Numbered from the stretch's first letter, positions 26,101-35,278 are shown. The stretch: DNA of 64,000 bases from JAADHI01 sp964451325 (GCA_964451325.1 CAYVHO010000001.1:1-64000); one strand, 5' to 3'. A program made the numbers and translations. Notes: generated from the sequence alone by a model not told the origin.

Positions 26101-27120
26101 TTACAACCAGTCAGTCAGCTTCACGCCAACACCAAATCGCTGCACACGCTGATCAAAATAAATAAGACTTTCACCGTAGCCATTGAAATATTCAACGTAA
26201 CCCCGCAAATGATCACTCAATGGGAAAGACCAGCCTACTTGAACGGCACCTTTATTATCGCTGCGCAAGTTATTACGCAGCAACATATCAAGGTTATGCT
26301 GTTGTGGAAGTTTCCACAGCACGCCTAATTCGCCATAACCCATGTATTTTTCAATGTTCGGATTATCGTCGCCACCAATATCAGTGGGTGACTCTTTTTC
26401 ATCCTCGGGTATTCGCCACCATACTCGCGCATTCCAGACAAAATTATCAGAAGCCGTAGTAAGGTCACCAATGACCCTGTTCCAACTGCGTGACAATATT
26501 CCACCCTGACCGTTTGATTGGTGATTCAGTGACAAAGCACTATGCACAATTGGAATGCCTAACAGTGACCAGGGTTTGCTATAGCTGAAAATGACTTCAG
26601 GCTCATAGTTTGTTTCTCGAAAGGGAGCCGAAATATCACTATTGTAGGCTTGCCACCAACTGGTTGACGTAAATGCGGCATGTACATTCACACCTTCTAT
26701 AAAGAGGTTTTCAGACACTAGGTATTTGATGGAAATTTGAAACTTTATTTCAGTATCGTCAAAATTCTCTCCTTGCAAAAGGTCACCGTAAGGTTCCTCC
26801 CTAGGTTTTGAGTAGGTGAAAGGTAGAATATAGTTGGGCTTGTGAGGCAATATTGCAAAAGGGTTACTGGAAGCCTGCTTTTCAAGAGTTAACTTTTCAC
26901 CTATTGAACTCATTATTTGTTTACGACAGTGTTCTCGTAGTTCCCCCGTTGTCATGTCCGCAGAAGCGGTTTTCAGGGCTTCTGCCATGCAGGTATAGAG
27001 TGATTTCTGATTGGCATCACCTTGAGCATTTACCTGTCCGATACAGAAAAGTAGTAAAATACAAAATATTAATCCAGCTCTTGTTCTCATTACTTGGTAT
27101 CCAGAAACAGGCTTGTTCAT
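26101..27120 (-). CDS. pldA: Outer-membrane phospholipase A
   Basis: This 339-residue protein has a signal peptide and beta-barrel character (alternating aromatic strands, C-terminal L-T-D-W-L). The OMPLA catalytic set is visible: L-N-H-Q-S-N-G-Q with His200 and Ser202, and Asn214 in R-S-W-N-R, spaced exactly like His142, Ser144 and Asn156 in E. coli. The enzyme hydrolyses acyl chains of phospholipids misplaced in the outer leaflet, as a Ca2+-dependent dimer. The long N terminus (residues 30-95) is an extension. Confidence 0.9.
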   Translation of the reverse strand: MNKPVSGYQVMRTRAGLIFCILLLFCIGQVNAQGDANQKSLYTCMAEALKTASADMTTGELREHCRKQIMSSIGEKLTLEKQASSNPFAILPHKPNYILPFTYSKPREEPYGDLLQGENFDDTEIKFQISIKYLVSENLFIEGVNVHAAFTSTSWWQAYNSDISAPFRETNYEPEVIFSYSKPWSLLGIPIVHSALSLNHQSNGQGGILSRSWNRVIGDLTTASDNFVWNARVWWRIPEDEKESPTDIGGDDNPNIEKYMGYGELGVLWKLPQQHNLDMLLRNNLRSDNKGAVQVGWSFPLSDHLRGYVEYFNGYGESLIYFDQRVQRFGVGVKLTDWL

Positions 27121-27216
27121 TCAACATACTCCTGCAAAATAAATCTTACTTAACCAGCCGGCTATCTATGCCTTGAATAATCACAGCAATCCAAGTATTA
27201 GGGAGTTGGGTATGGA

Positions 27217-27885
27217 TTAATGAGTAATTACTTTTTCTTCTTTTAACTTTTTGGCAATAGCCGCTGTAATAGAAGGAATGGCATTGCTTGCTGATAAGGG
27301 ATTGATAGTTGCAGACCGACCAGACCATACTAAGTTTTGAGTTTCTATGTCATAAAGATTAGTTTCAATTACAGCGGTATTTGTCTTGATATTATAAGCA
27401 GGTATAGTCACTATTTCGTAAGAAACAGCATAGTGGTTATAATAACCTGGAGCATAAAAGCCATCATAGCCTCTATCATAGTAATTAGCTGGATAGCCAG
27501 CTTGGTATGGTTGTACATATGATTCTGCAGGAACATGTTTAATGTCTGTGGACACAGTAATCAATTTTGTAACAATGACACCATCATATTTGTACTTTTT
27601 AACGACTTGCGTAACAGTCGCTTCATTGAGTTTACCGCCATTTGGCAATACGGTATAACTAGGGATGGATTTTGCCCCCTCGTTGGTTAGTGCTTTTGCC
27701 ATAGAATCTTCAAACATCCGTCTGTCAACACCATCTTGAGTAATGCCCAAAACTAGTAATTTCTTAAAGTGCTTGGTTTTGAAATCAGGTGCTTTCCAAG
27801 TTTCTGTCATTTTTGTAGAAGTCGTTGCACAAGATGCAACGACTAATATAGTCACTATGCCAATGAATATATTTTTAAATTTCAT
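27217..27885 (-). CDS. Lipoprotein, DUF4136-like
   Basis: A 222-residue lipoprotein with lipobox V-V-A-S-C (Cys19). The mature part begins with a strand pattern (W-K-A-P-D-F, K-K-L-L-V-L-G-I) resembling DUF4136 lipoproteins, then a Tyr/Gly-rich insert near residues 120-150 and a C-terminal I-Y-D-I-E-T-Q-N-L-V-W-S-G segment. Function unknown. The start follows AAAGGAGAG; a TTG start farther upstream would place extra residues before the signal peptide and is unlikely. Confidence 0.7.
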   Translation of the reverse strand: MKFKNIFIGIVTILVVASCATTSTKMTETWKAPDFKTKHFKKLLVLGITQDGVDRRMFEDSMAKALTNEGAKSIPSYTVLPNGGKLNEATVTQVVKKYKYDGVIVTKLITVSTDIKHVPAESYVQPYQAGYPANYYDRGYDGFYAPGYYNHYAVSYEIVTIPAYNIKTNTAVIETNLYDIETQNLVWSGRSATINPLSASNAIPSITAAIAKKLKEEKVITH

Positions 27886-27926
27886 ATAAATTCTCTCCTT
27901 TAGCTGCAAATTGTTAATAGGCAAGT

Positions 27927-27947
27927 TCCTTAATGACTATGTTAAAA
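27927..27947 (-). repeat. Second copy of the 21-bp leader motif
   Basis: Identical to the 21 bases in front of gltS (26,065-26,085), but here it stands about 40 bp before the lipoprotein start and is not its ribosome-binding site. Confidence 0.6.
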
Positions 27948-28086
27948 CAACAACGACCCTAATAAGGGTCGCGCTTACGGCAGTCCGCGTACAAGCAGTT
28001 TTAGCGCTTTCAAATTTGAATTCACAGGCTAAACATCAGTTGATTCAAGCGATTTATTTTGCAACCCCAACCGATGTTTTTTTGAT

Positions 28087-28440
28087 CTACTTAAATTTCT
28101 CCTTCAATTTTTCTATAACACGCTCATCCGCATGTTTTTCCACTGCAACAGATGTTGTATTCAGTGTTATTGAGATAATTATTCCGGTAAACATCATCCC
28201 CACCAAGGCAATAAACACCGACAGTGTTTTGGATACTTTCTTCAAGGGGCGAATATCGCCGTAGCCAACCGTTGTTGCGGTGATAAATGACCAATAAAGA
28301 CCATCAAACAGGTCCCATTTTTCGATGCGAGACACAATCAGACCCAAGATAATGATCGACACGCTCAAAAAAACCAATAATGGCGCAACCAGATAAGTGG
28401 TCCAGAAGAACAGTTCAACAAAGGTGATGGTGAATTCCAT
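28087..28440 (-). CDS. Two-helix potassium channel (ion-channel domain)
   Basis: This is a 117-residue protein with a first transmembrane helix (residues 17-36), a pore loop with the K+ selectivity filter T-V-G-Y-G-D at 57-62, a second helix (74-94) and a charged C-terminal helix. It is a minimal KcsA-like pore without a regulatory domain. The start (MEFTITFVEL) lies 20 bp after the outer-membrane channel gene. An upstream start would run through that gene. It would act as a tetramer in the inner membrane. Confidence 0.85.
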   Translation of the reverse strand: MEFTITFVELFFWTTYLVAPLLVFLSVSIIILGLIVSRIEKWDLFDGLYWSFITATTVGYGDIRPLKKVSKTLSVFIALVGMMFTGIIISITLNTTSVAVEKHADERVIEKLKEKFK

Positions 28441-28459
28441 CGCTAATTTTCCATTCGTT

Positions 28460-29839
28460 CTACCAGCTCCCTCCCAGGGCCAGATAAAAATTGATGCGTT
28501 GTTCCAGTTGTGCGCGTTTGATGGATAATAACTGACTTTCAGCAGAGATGGCCTGTTGCTGGATCTGGAGTGTATCCAGTAATTCGATTTCACCTTCTTT
28601 GTATCTTAATTTTGCGATTGAATAGGCTTTATCGCTGTGTCGAAGCACTTCACTTAAAGCAGATTCACGCTGGGCTAAAACCCTCCCCTGATCCAGGTTT
28701 TGCTCAACTTCCGAAAAAGCCGTTAATGCGATTTGGGCATAGTTTGATACCGCTTGTTTCTGCTCTACAGTGGCAATTTCAACGTCTATTTTACGTCTTC
28801 CACCATCAAATAAAGGGGTGATTAAATTTGCACCGAGTTGCCAGGCGGCGTTAGAAGGATTGAGAATGTCAGACAAGGAACTTGAGGCCCCATCTACTGA
28901 GGCCGTTAATGAAAACTTGGGGAGTCGAGCCGCTTTTGCCTGATCGCTTGCATTAAATGCAGACGCGATCTTTCGTTCAGCAGAAACAATGTCCGGTCGG
29001 CGTTCCAATAATTCAGAGGGGATGCCGGCCGGGGGTTGTTGCGGTAAATCGGGCAAAGTATCTGGCATTTCCGTGCGCGCATTGGGGTAACGACCGAGTA
29101 AGACCTCCAAAGCCCTTAACGCGTCGCGCTCAGAACCTTCTATGTCAATCAATTGCTCTTTTGCAGAAGCCAAATTGGCGCGATGGAGTGCGACATCCTG
29201 CCCTGAAGACACGCCATTGTCATATTTGGCCTGGGTAACACGCATACTCTTTTCAAGCGCGGTCAAATTCTTACGCGTGATATTCGCCTGTCGTTTGGCT
29301 TCAATGACTTTAAAATAGGTTTTTGCAATATTGGCGCTGAGTGAGTGTTGCGCAAAAATGTAATCGGCTTCCGCGGCTTGAGCACTTGCAGTCGCTGCCT
29401 CAACACCCGCACTGATGCGTCCCCAGACATCCGCTTCCCAATTGACTTGCAAACCCACAGTAATCTTACGGCTTGCGCCCCCTCCTTCGACGGCGCCCGA
29501 TTGCGTTTGGCCCAAAGACAGATCAGCGGTTGGTTTGAGTGCGGCACCGGACTGTTTCGCCAATAGCCAGGCTTTATCCATATTCCCCGCTGCCGCCTGT
29601 AAGTCGAGATTATTGGCTTTGCCTTCTGCAATGAGCTTGAGCATCAATGGATCATTGAAGGATTCTAGCCATTTGATCGAATCATCACCGTACTGTTCGG
29701 CTTTTGTCGCCCAGGACATCGGTGTTTCAACGGCGCTTTTGACGATTTGAATCCGTTCACTCTTGGGTGTAGTCGTTGCACAAGATGCGACTAACAGCAC
29801 CATGATTGAAAGGGTCATTAACTTAGCAAGTTTCATCAT
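28460..29839 (-). CDS. RND outer-membrane channel lipoprotein (NodT/TolC family)
   Basis: The 459-residue protein has lipobox L-V-A-S-C (Cys19) and the duplicated helical OEP architecture of the NodT family, with I-P-S-E-L-L-E-R-R-P-D-I-V-S-A-E in the middle (the family hallmark). It forms the trimeric channel through the outer membrane for the RND pump encoded upstream. The start overlaps the pump gene stop by four bases. It is the last gene of the three-gene efflux operon. Confidence 0.93.
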   Translation of the reverse strand: MMKLAKLMTLSIMVLLVASCATTTPKSERIQIVKSAVETPMSWATKAEQYGDDSIKWLESFNDPLMLKLIAEGKANNLDLQAAAGNMDKAWLLAKQSGAALKPTADLSLGQTQSGAVEGGGASRKITVGLQVNWEADVWGRISAGVEAATASAQAAEADYIFAQHSLSANIAKTYFKVIEAKRQANITRKNLTALEKSMRVTQAKYDNGVSSGQDVALHRANLASAKEQLIDIEGSERDALRALEVLLGRYPNARTEMPDTLPDLPQQPPAGIPSELLERRPDIVSAERKIASAFNASDQAKAARLPKFSLTASVDGASSSLSDILNPSNAAWQLGANLITPLFDGGRRKIDVEIATVEQKQAVSNYAQIALTAFSEVEQNLDQGRVLAQRESALSEVLRHSDKAYSIAKLRYKEGEIELLDTLQIQQQAISAESQLLSIKRAQLEQRINFYLALGGSW

Positions 29840-32800
29840 GCAGTCTCCGTGGCATCCACTCTCATAAATGTTGCATAAAGGACAGGGACAATAAGCAGCG
29901 TTAGCAAGGTGGCAAAGCTCAGGCCAAAGACAATAACGACGGCCATCGATTGAAAAAACGCGTCAAAAAATAACGGGATCACGCCTAATGCTGTTGTAAA
30001 TGAACCGAGTACAACCGGACGAACGCGGCTGGCCGCTGAATCGACAATCGCATCAAAACGGGGTTTGCCCTCATCAATTTCGGTATCCATCCTGTCCACC
30101 AAAATAATGCCGTTTTGAATCAGCAGCCCCGACAATGAAAGTAGTCCAAGAATACCCATAAATTCGAGAGGAACACCGGTCACCACCAATCCGAATACCA
30201 CGCCGATGGTTGCTAATGGGACGACCAACCAGATGACGATAGGCTGACGGATTTTTCCGAAGGAGATTACAACAACCAGCACCATGGCCAGAAAGCCCAG
30301 GGGAATTGTTGACATTAAATCACCGCTGGATTCCTTGGAATCACCTTCTTCACCTCCCCATTCTAAATGGTAGCCATCCGGCCGGGAAATCGCTTCAACT
30401 TTTGAGCGAATACGATTGAGTAAAGACGCGGCCAACTCCTCAGGGTAAGGATCAGATTGCGCCTTAATTCTAAAGACACGATTTTCACTGCGAATCTGAC
30501 CATCGCGCCATATTGTTTTAAAGCCATCGGTGACTTGTGTAATCGGCACCATTTTCCCTGTGAGTGCGCTGAGTACCTGAATGCTTTTAATGCCCTGAAT
30601 GGTTGCGTTTTCAGTATTAGGCAGCCGAGAAATAATAGGGATCAAATCGTCTCCCTCTCGATAAACCCCTACCTGTTTCCCTGAATAATAATTAAGAATG
30701 GCATCCGCCAGATCTTTTCTGGAAACACCCGCACGACGACCTTTGTTTTCCGAGTAGACCGGTTCAATGACGCTCACGGGTTGACGCCAGTTATCCTTGA
30801 TTGAAAGTGCACCGCCGTCAGCAATCATGATGGCTTTGGCTTCATTCGCGAGACGCCGCAAGATCTTCGGATCATCGCCACTAAACTCGGCTTCAATCGC
30901 TGAACCACCTCCCGGCCCTAAAATAAACCGCCACGCCTTGGCCTGTGCTTCGGGAAATTTTTCTGCAATGAAGGTTTGAACTTTTGGCATCATGCCATCA
31001 ACGGTGCGATAGTCATCAACACGCACCAATAATTGTCCGTAAGCGCTATTGTTGGATTGTGGGGCATAAGTCAGCATATAACGAGTGCCACCGCCGCCAA
31101 CCAAGGTCTGCACGGTATTGACACCCTCCAACTCTCGAACAAAGTCTTCAATGGTTTTCATATCTTTTTCGGTACGTTCAATGCGTGTGCCTTCGGGCAG
31201 CCAGTAATCAACCACCATCTGTGGCGTTGTTGATCGCGGGAAAAATCCCTGCGTCATAAATTGAGCACCCCAAATCGACAGTATAAATAAACCCGCGACC
31301 GCAGCAATGACCAACCAACGAAACCGCAAAGACCAACGCATCAGTTGTTTGTACATCACGAAAAATGCACCTTCTGTCTTGACTTTATTTTCCGCCAGTG
31401 TATCCGGAAATAACCAGTAACAAACAAGTGGCGTAAGGGTCATCGCAAAAATCCAGCTAAACAGTAAAGCAATCATCACAACCCAGAAAAGATCGCCTGT
31501 GTATTCGGCGGTTGAGCCGGGCGCAAAACCAATCGGGGCAAAAGCAATAACACCGACCATGGTACCGGCTAGCAATGGCCATTGGGTTTGGCTCACAATC
31601 TCTTTGGCGATATCAAGCTTCTTTCTCCCCTGTTGAACGCCCACCAATATGGCCTCTGTAATGACGACAGCGTTATCGACCATCATGCCCAAGGAAATAA
31701 TAAGTGCACCCAGTGAAATACGGTGCAGGGGAACCCCCATGATTTGCATGGTCGCCAGGGTTGCGCCAACTGAGATAACAAGAATGGATGCAATCACCAT
31801 CGCAGAGCGCAGACCCATGGTAAACAGCAAAGAGCAGATCACAATCACCAGCGCGGAAATGACGTTGAGCAGGAAATCATTCACAGAAGCCTCAACCACC
31901 TTCCCCTGATGGTAATATTCAAATACCTGCATGCCCAGTGGTCTGCGACTTTCGGCCTCGCGTATTTTACGGTCGGCGGCCTTGCCCACGACAACGACGT
32001 TGCCACCCGCAACATTCGCGATCCCCATGGCAATCGCCGGTTTTCCGTTGTAACGAATGATCTTACTGAGGGGTGTTTTATACCCTCGATAGACCTTGGC
32101 AATATCTTTGAGATAGAAGATTTTGCCATCAACTTCGGTGGATACCTGTAGATTTTTTATTGCTTCGATTGAATCAATCGCACCGGAAGGATCAATGATA
32201 ATGCGCTGATCCCCCATGTTCACACTCCCGGCGGAAACCACCGCGTTTTGTTTTTTTAAAATGTCGTAGAGCTTTTGTATCGATGCACCTAACACGGCTT
32301 TATTTTCACGAGAAATCTCTACAAAAATGGCTTCTTGACGCTCACCCTCCAACTTAACCTTACCAACTCCCTCTATTTGTAAAATCTCTTTTTGCAATTG
32401 TTTGGCATAGGTCCTCAATTCCGCAGGACTGTAATCATCGCCAGTAATAAGATAGGAAAGTCCGTAAACATCACCAAAATCATCATTGACAATGGGCGTG
32501 GATGCTTCTTGAGGCAGTGAACTCTGCGCATCTTTGATCTTATTACGCAGCTTCGTCCAAATGATCTGAAGGTCTTCTTTTGATTTCGAGAACTCAAATT
32601 TAATATCAACGGTGATTTCAGACAGACCCGCAGACGAAGCTGTGCTAATGTCCTTCACTTCTTGCATCTGTTGCAATGCTGTTTCCAAAGGTTCTGAAAT
32701 TTCTCTGGCAACTTCCTCGGGGCTTGCGCCCGGATATTGAGTGAAAACCAGTGCTGTTCTAATCGTAAATTCGGGATCTTCAAATCGGGGCATATTTTGG

Positions 32801-32886
32801 AATGCGTTCCAGCCAGCAATCAAGGCCAATAAAATAGCGATCACACTTAAGAGCTGGTTCTTGATCGAAAATTCTGCGAGGTTCAT
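29836..32886 (-). CDS. RND efflux permease (AcrB/HAE family)
   Basis: At 1016 residues with 12 predicted transmembrane helices and two large periplasmic domains, this is a full RND pump. Early R-F-E-D-P-E-F and Q-Y-P-G-A-S-P-E-E-V are typical. In TM4 the proton-relay pair reads V-D-N-A-V (Asp-Asn instead of Asp-Asp), and the TM10 position corresponding to Lys940 of AcrB reads L-I-Q-N-G (Gln). This departs from the usual Asp-Asp-Lys relay. Substrates cannot be predicted. It lies between its adaptor and channel genes. Confidence 0.93.
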   Translation of the reverse strand: MNLAEFSIKNQLLSVIAILLALIAGWNAFQNMPRFEDPEFTIRTALVFTQYPGASPEEVAREISEPLETALQQMQEVKDISTASSAGLSEITVDIKFEFSKSKEDLQIIWTKLRNKIKDAQSSLPQEASTPIVNDDFGDVYGLSYLITGDDYSPAELRTYAKQLQKEILQIEGVGKVKLEGERQEAIFVEISRENKAVLGASIQKLYDILKKQNAVVSAGSVNMGDQRIIIDPSGAIDSIEAIKNLQVSTEVDGKIFYLKDIAKVYRGYKTPLSKIIRYNGKPAIAMGIANVAGGNVVVVGKAADRKIREAESRRPLGMQVFEYYHQGKVVEASVNDFLLNVISALVIVICSLLFTMGLRSAMVIASILVISVGATLATMQIMGVPLHRISLGALIISLGMMVDNAVVITEAILVGVQQGRKKLDIAKEIVSQTQWPLLAGTMVGVIAFAPIGFAPGSTAEYTGDLFWVVMIALLFSWIFAMTLTPLVCYWLFPDTLAENKVKTEGAFFVMYKQLMRWSLRFRWLVIAAVAGLFILSIWGAQFMTQGFFPRSTTPQMVVDYWLPEGTRIERTEKDMKTIEDFVRELEGVNTVQTLVGGGGTRYMLTYAPQSNNSAYGQLLVRVDDYRTVDGMMPKVQTFIAEKFPEAQAKAWRFILGPGGGSAIEAEFSGDDPKILRRLANEAKAIMIADGGALSIKDNWRQPVSVIEPVYSENKGRRAGVSRKDLADAILNYYSGKQVGVYREGDDLIPIISRLPNTENATIQGIKSIQVLSALTGKMVPITQVTDGFKTIWRDGQIRSENRVFRIKAQSDPYPEELAASLLNRIRSKVEAISRPDGYHLEWGGEEGDSKESSGDLMSTIPLGFLAMVLVVVISFGKIRQPIVIWLVVPLATIGVVFGLVVTGVPLEFMGILGLLSLSGLLIQNGIILVDRMDTEIDEGKPRFDAIVDSAASRVRPVVLGSFTTALGVIPLFFDAFFQSMAVVIVFGLSFATLLTLLIVPVLYATFMRVDATETA

Positions 32887-32905
32887 CGTTTATTCCTTTT
32901 TAGCT

Positions 32906-33997
32906 TTATTGAGACCAAGGACGCACTTTCATCCCTTCCGATAGAGAAGAGACTCCAGCGGCAACGATTGTTTCTCCTAATTCCAAACCACTCGATACAT
33001 TCAGGTGAGTGCCAACACCGTCTTCAACCGTAATATTTCGTCTGGAGATAATCATTGATGTTCTATTTACCACCCAAACGTACTTTTGATCCCCCTCAGT
33101 GACAATAGACGTGAGTGGAATTCCCGCTTGACCAAGAGTTGTCGCGGATCTACGAGGATCTTTAAGCCATACGGTGGCGTTCATCCCGGGCAATACAATC
33201 AATCCCTCCGGCGCATCAAAAGTGAATGTGAGTTCATAGGTCTGTGAGACGGCATCGGCTTCCAAGGAAATCTCTTTGAATGTGGCAGGGACACGACGAT
33301 CAGGGGCTGCATCCAGCACAACATATGAAGTTGATTCAGGCGTTTTTTGCCTTTCCGCTCTGCTAAGAATACTGGCGGGTAAGTTAATGATGGCCTTCAA
33401 TCCTGCATCCTTGCCCAGGATACTGATGGCTGACTTTCCAGCTTGAATGGCTTGTTGTTTTTTTATTGATATCTTGGCAATATTTCCCGCATACGGAGCA
33501 AGCAGCACTGAATCCTGGAGTGCCTTCTCTGCCGTTGTCAGTTGCGATTTATTCACATCCCGCTTGGATTTCCGTTGTTCCAGCTCACTACGGGAAATAG
33601 CATCTGCTTTCATCAAACGCAGGGCACGCTGATATTCTGTATCCGCATTTTTAAATTGGGCGCGTGCTGATTTCAGTTTTTCCTGCAAATCTCGTTGATC
33701 CAGTTTTGCCAGCACCTCTCCTTTTTTAACTGCTTGCGCCTCTACCACCAAGAGCTCTTTCAACACACCACTGACTTCAAAGCTTAAAGTTGAAAGTTGT
33801 TGCGATTTAATGACTGCCGGATAGTTCAGAAAATCATCGCGATCGATCTGGCCAACCTCCAGTAGTTTTGCCGGTCTGATCGAAATTTCAGTCTTATTCT
33901 CAGGTGAAGGTGATTTAGAATCACAGGCCGTCAGAAAAAATAATGAAAAAAGGATTAAAAATAGAGAAGTGTTGATGCCCGAAAATTGTGTTCTCAT
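32906..33997 (-). CDS. RND membrane-fusion (adaptor) lipoprotein
   Basis: The 363-residue protein has lipobox F-L-T-A-C (Cys25). It shows the usual order of adaptor domains: lipoyl-half motif (V-S-G-V-L-K-E-L-L-V-V-E-A-Q-A-V-K-K-G), helical hairpin (about residues 100-150), second lipoyl half, beta-barrel, and membrane-proximal domain. It bridges the pump to the outer-membrane channel. It is the first gene of the operon; no local regulator gene was found. Confidence 0.92.
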   Translation of the reverse strand: MRTQFSGINTSLFLILFSLFFLTACDSKSPSPENKTEISIRPAKLLEVGQIDRDDFLNYPAVIKSQQLSTLSFEVSGVLKELLVVEAQAVKKGEVLAKLDQRDLQEKLKSARAQFKNADTEYQRALRLMKADAISRSELEQRKSKRDVNKSQLTTAEKALQDSVLLAPYAGNIAKISIKKQQAIQAGKSAISILGKDAGLKAIINLPASILSRAERQKTPESTSYVVLDAAPDRRVPATFKEISLEADAVSQTYELTFTFDAPEGLIVLPGMNATVWLKDPRRSATTLGQAGIPLTSIVTEGDQKYVWVVNRTSMIISRRNITVEDGVGTHLNVSSGLELGETIVAAGVSSLSEGMKVRPWSQ

Positions 33998-34189
33998 CTG
34001 TTTTGTCCTTTTATGCGATAGAGTGTGTTGTCATCCACATGTTGTTGATTAGTTTGGTGATAAACGTAGGGCGATCCGGACGCTCGCGAACAGAGTCGTC
34101 ATTAGATAAAACCGAAGCGGAACGATCTTCCTTGAGCTGAAGCTTCAAAAGCGCCCCTGATAAAAAGCAGGTTGTAGGGCACAATCACA

Positions 34190-34828
34190 CTATTTATCCT
34201 GGTGTTCTTTTTTAACGGCTTTGGCAATTCCTTTGGCCCATTGATCAAAAGATGACTCGATATCAGCCCACGTTGACCAAGGTGTGGGATTTAGTATTCG
34301 ACTGCCTTGCGCTCTGTGAACCGCAACGGCATCAATACGATTTGTAATTGATTCACTAAATGCGGCCTCCACTGTCACCTCTCCAACACTCAAGACAATT
34401 GGAACTTGCAACGCAATAATATTCGGCAAGGGATTGGGTGCTTTGATCCCAGACAATGTAAATGATATTCGCATCGTCTCTGCGCCAGCATCGCTGGTGA
34501 TACCATATCCTGCATCCTTGAGTTCACCAACAAGACGCTCACGAAAATAGTCCTGCATTCGTGCAAGGTCTTCAGCATCGATTTTTTTCATCTTAGGGTC
34601 ACGATAACTGATTCGCACAGGCTCGATAATAAAACTGTTGTAGGTCGCAAACCCTCGCCAATTTGGTCGGAGATAGAGGATTGTTGGCGCTTTGCTGTCA
34701 TCCAAAATAAGACCCGATATATCTGTCACAAAGTGATGAGAGTCAATTTTTTTCCCTCTTGCTGAGCAAGCAGCGAGCATCATAAACACTGCTATCGCTA
34801 CCGTTGGATATAGGATCTTCTTAAACAT
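34190..34828 (-). CDS. DUF3313-like lipoprotein
   Basis: A 212-residue protein with lipobox M-L-A-A-C (Cys21). The sequence L-R-P-N-W-R-G-F-A-T-Y-N-S-F-I-I-E-P-V and the following D-A-E-D-L-A-R-M-Q-D-Y-F-R-E-R-L are characteristic of DUF3313 lipoproteins. Its function is unknown, but family members often occur beside RND efflux operons, as here. A gap of about 190 bp separates it from the adaptor gene, so it may have its own promoter. Confidence 0.75.
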   Translation of the reverse strand: MFKKILYPTVAIAVFMMLAACSARGKKIDSHHFVTDISGLILDDSKAPTILYLRPNWRGFATYNSFIIEPVRISYRDPKMKKIDAEDLARMQDYFRERLVGELKDAGYGITSDAGAETMRISFTLSGIKAPNPLPNIIALQVPIVLSVGEVTVEAAFSESITNRIDAVAVHRAQGSRILNPTPWSTWADIESSFDQWAKGIAKAVKKEHQDK

Positions 34829-34935
34829 TCTGACAATCTCCTATGGGTGATGGGTGCTTTTCAAGATAATGAACCCATTTGTTCTGCTTGTTGTACAGGC
34901 CAAGTGCTTCCCTGCGACAAATAAGACGCATGCAA

Positions 34936-34979
34936 ATGAATGAATGAATGAATGATAGATAGATAGATAGATAGATAGA
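34936..34979. repeat. Two abutting tetranucleotide microsatellites
   Basis: About four to five units of AATG/ATGA are followed by about six units of ATAG/GATA. Such tracts can vary by slipped-strand mispairing. The only reading frame through them is a short Ile/Ser/Tyr-rich one without homologs that I recognise. Confidence 0.85.
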
Positions 34980-35043
34980 AGCAATACAAAAAACGAATTA
35001 AAATGGCGATGAAGTAGATCCAATGTTGCTGCAAACACGCAGG

Positions 35044-35075
35044 GGGATGCTTTGGCATACCCTTGAAAAAGAACA
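35044..35075 (+). repeat. Short relic of the batD 3' end
   Basis: GGGATGCTTTGGCATACCC followed by TTGAAAAAGAAC matches the batD tail segment around 21,476-21,505 (and its copy at 22,269) at most positions. It sits at the corresponding place left of the right-hand 1-kb repeat. Confidence 0.5.
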
Positions 35076-35082
35076 TGGAAAT

Positions 35083-35243
35083 AGGGTCAAGTCTTTAAAC
35101 TTGCTATTTTACTCTTCTCATTAAGCAGTCGACTTATTGTTGAATAATAAAGGTTGAGATGATCGGCCACCTCCTTCTGCTCGTAGCCATGTGAATAAAA
35201 GTCCCTGAAGAGATTACTATATCAACTTTAAAGACCTGACCCT
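35083..35243 (-). mobile_element. 161-bp inverted-repeat element derived from a transposase 3' end (copy 1)
   Basis: The ends AGGGTCAAGTCTTTAAA and TTTAAAGACCTGACCCT are inverted repeats with one mismatch. The minus strand encodes H-G-Y-E-Q-K-E-V-A-D-H-L-N-L-Y-Y-S-T-I-S-R and then L-L-N-E-K-S-K, resembling the C terminus of REP-associated (Y1/IS200-like) transposases. A second copy is at 49,779-49,937. It looks like a non-autonomous internal-deletion derivative. Confidence 0.7.
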
Positions 35244-35278
35244 AGTTGTCGTGCTAGTTGTCGTAGACCGAATTCAAC

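Larger units (their letters stand above)
34829..35263. other. Gene-free stretch with microsatellite, batD-tail relic and MITE
   Basis: No coding region is supported. It holds two abutting tetranucleotide arrays, a fragment of the batD tail and a 161-bp inverted-repeat element, ending at the right copy of the 1-kb direct repeat. Confidence 0.7.

Noticed and set aside
34841..35038. Short minus-strand frame through the tetranucleotide repeats
   Set aside because: Its I/Y/S-rich hydrophobic run is produced by the repeat units; no ribosome site or homology.
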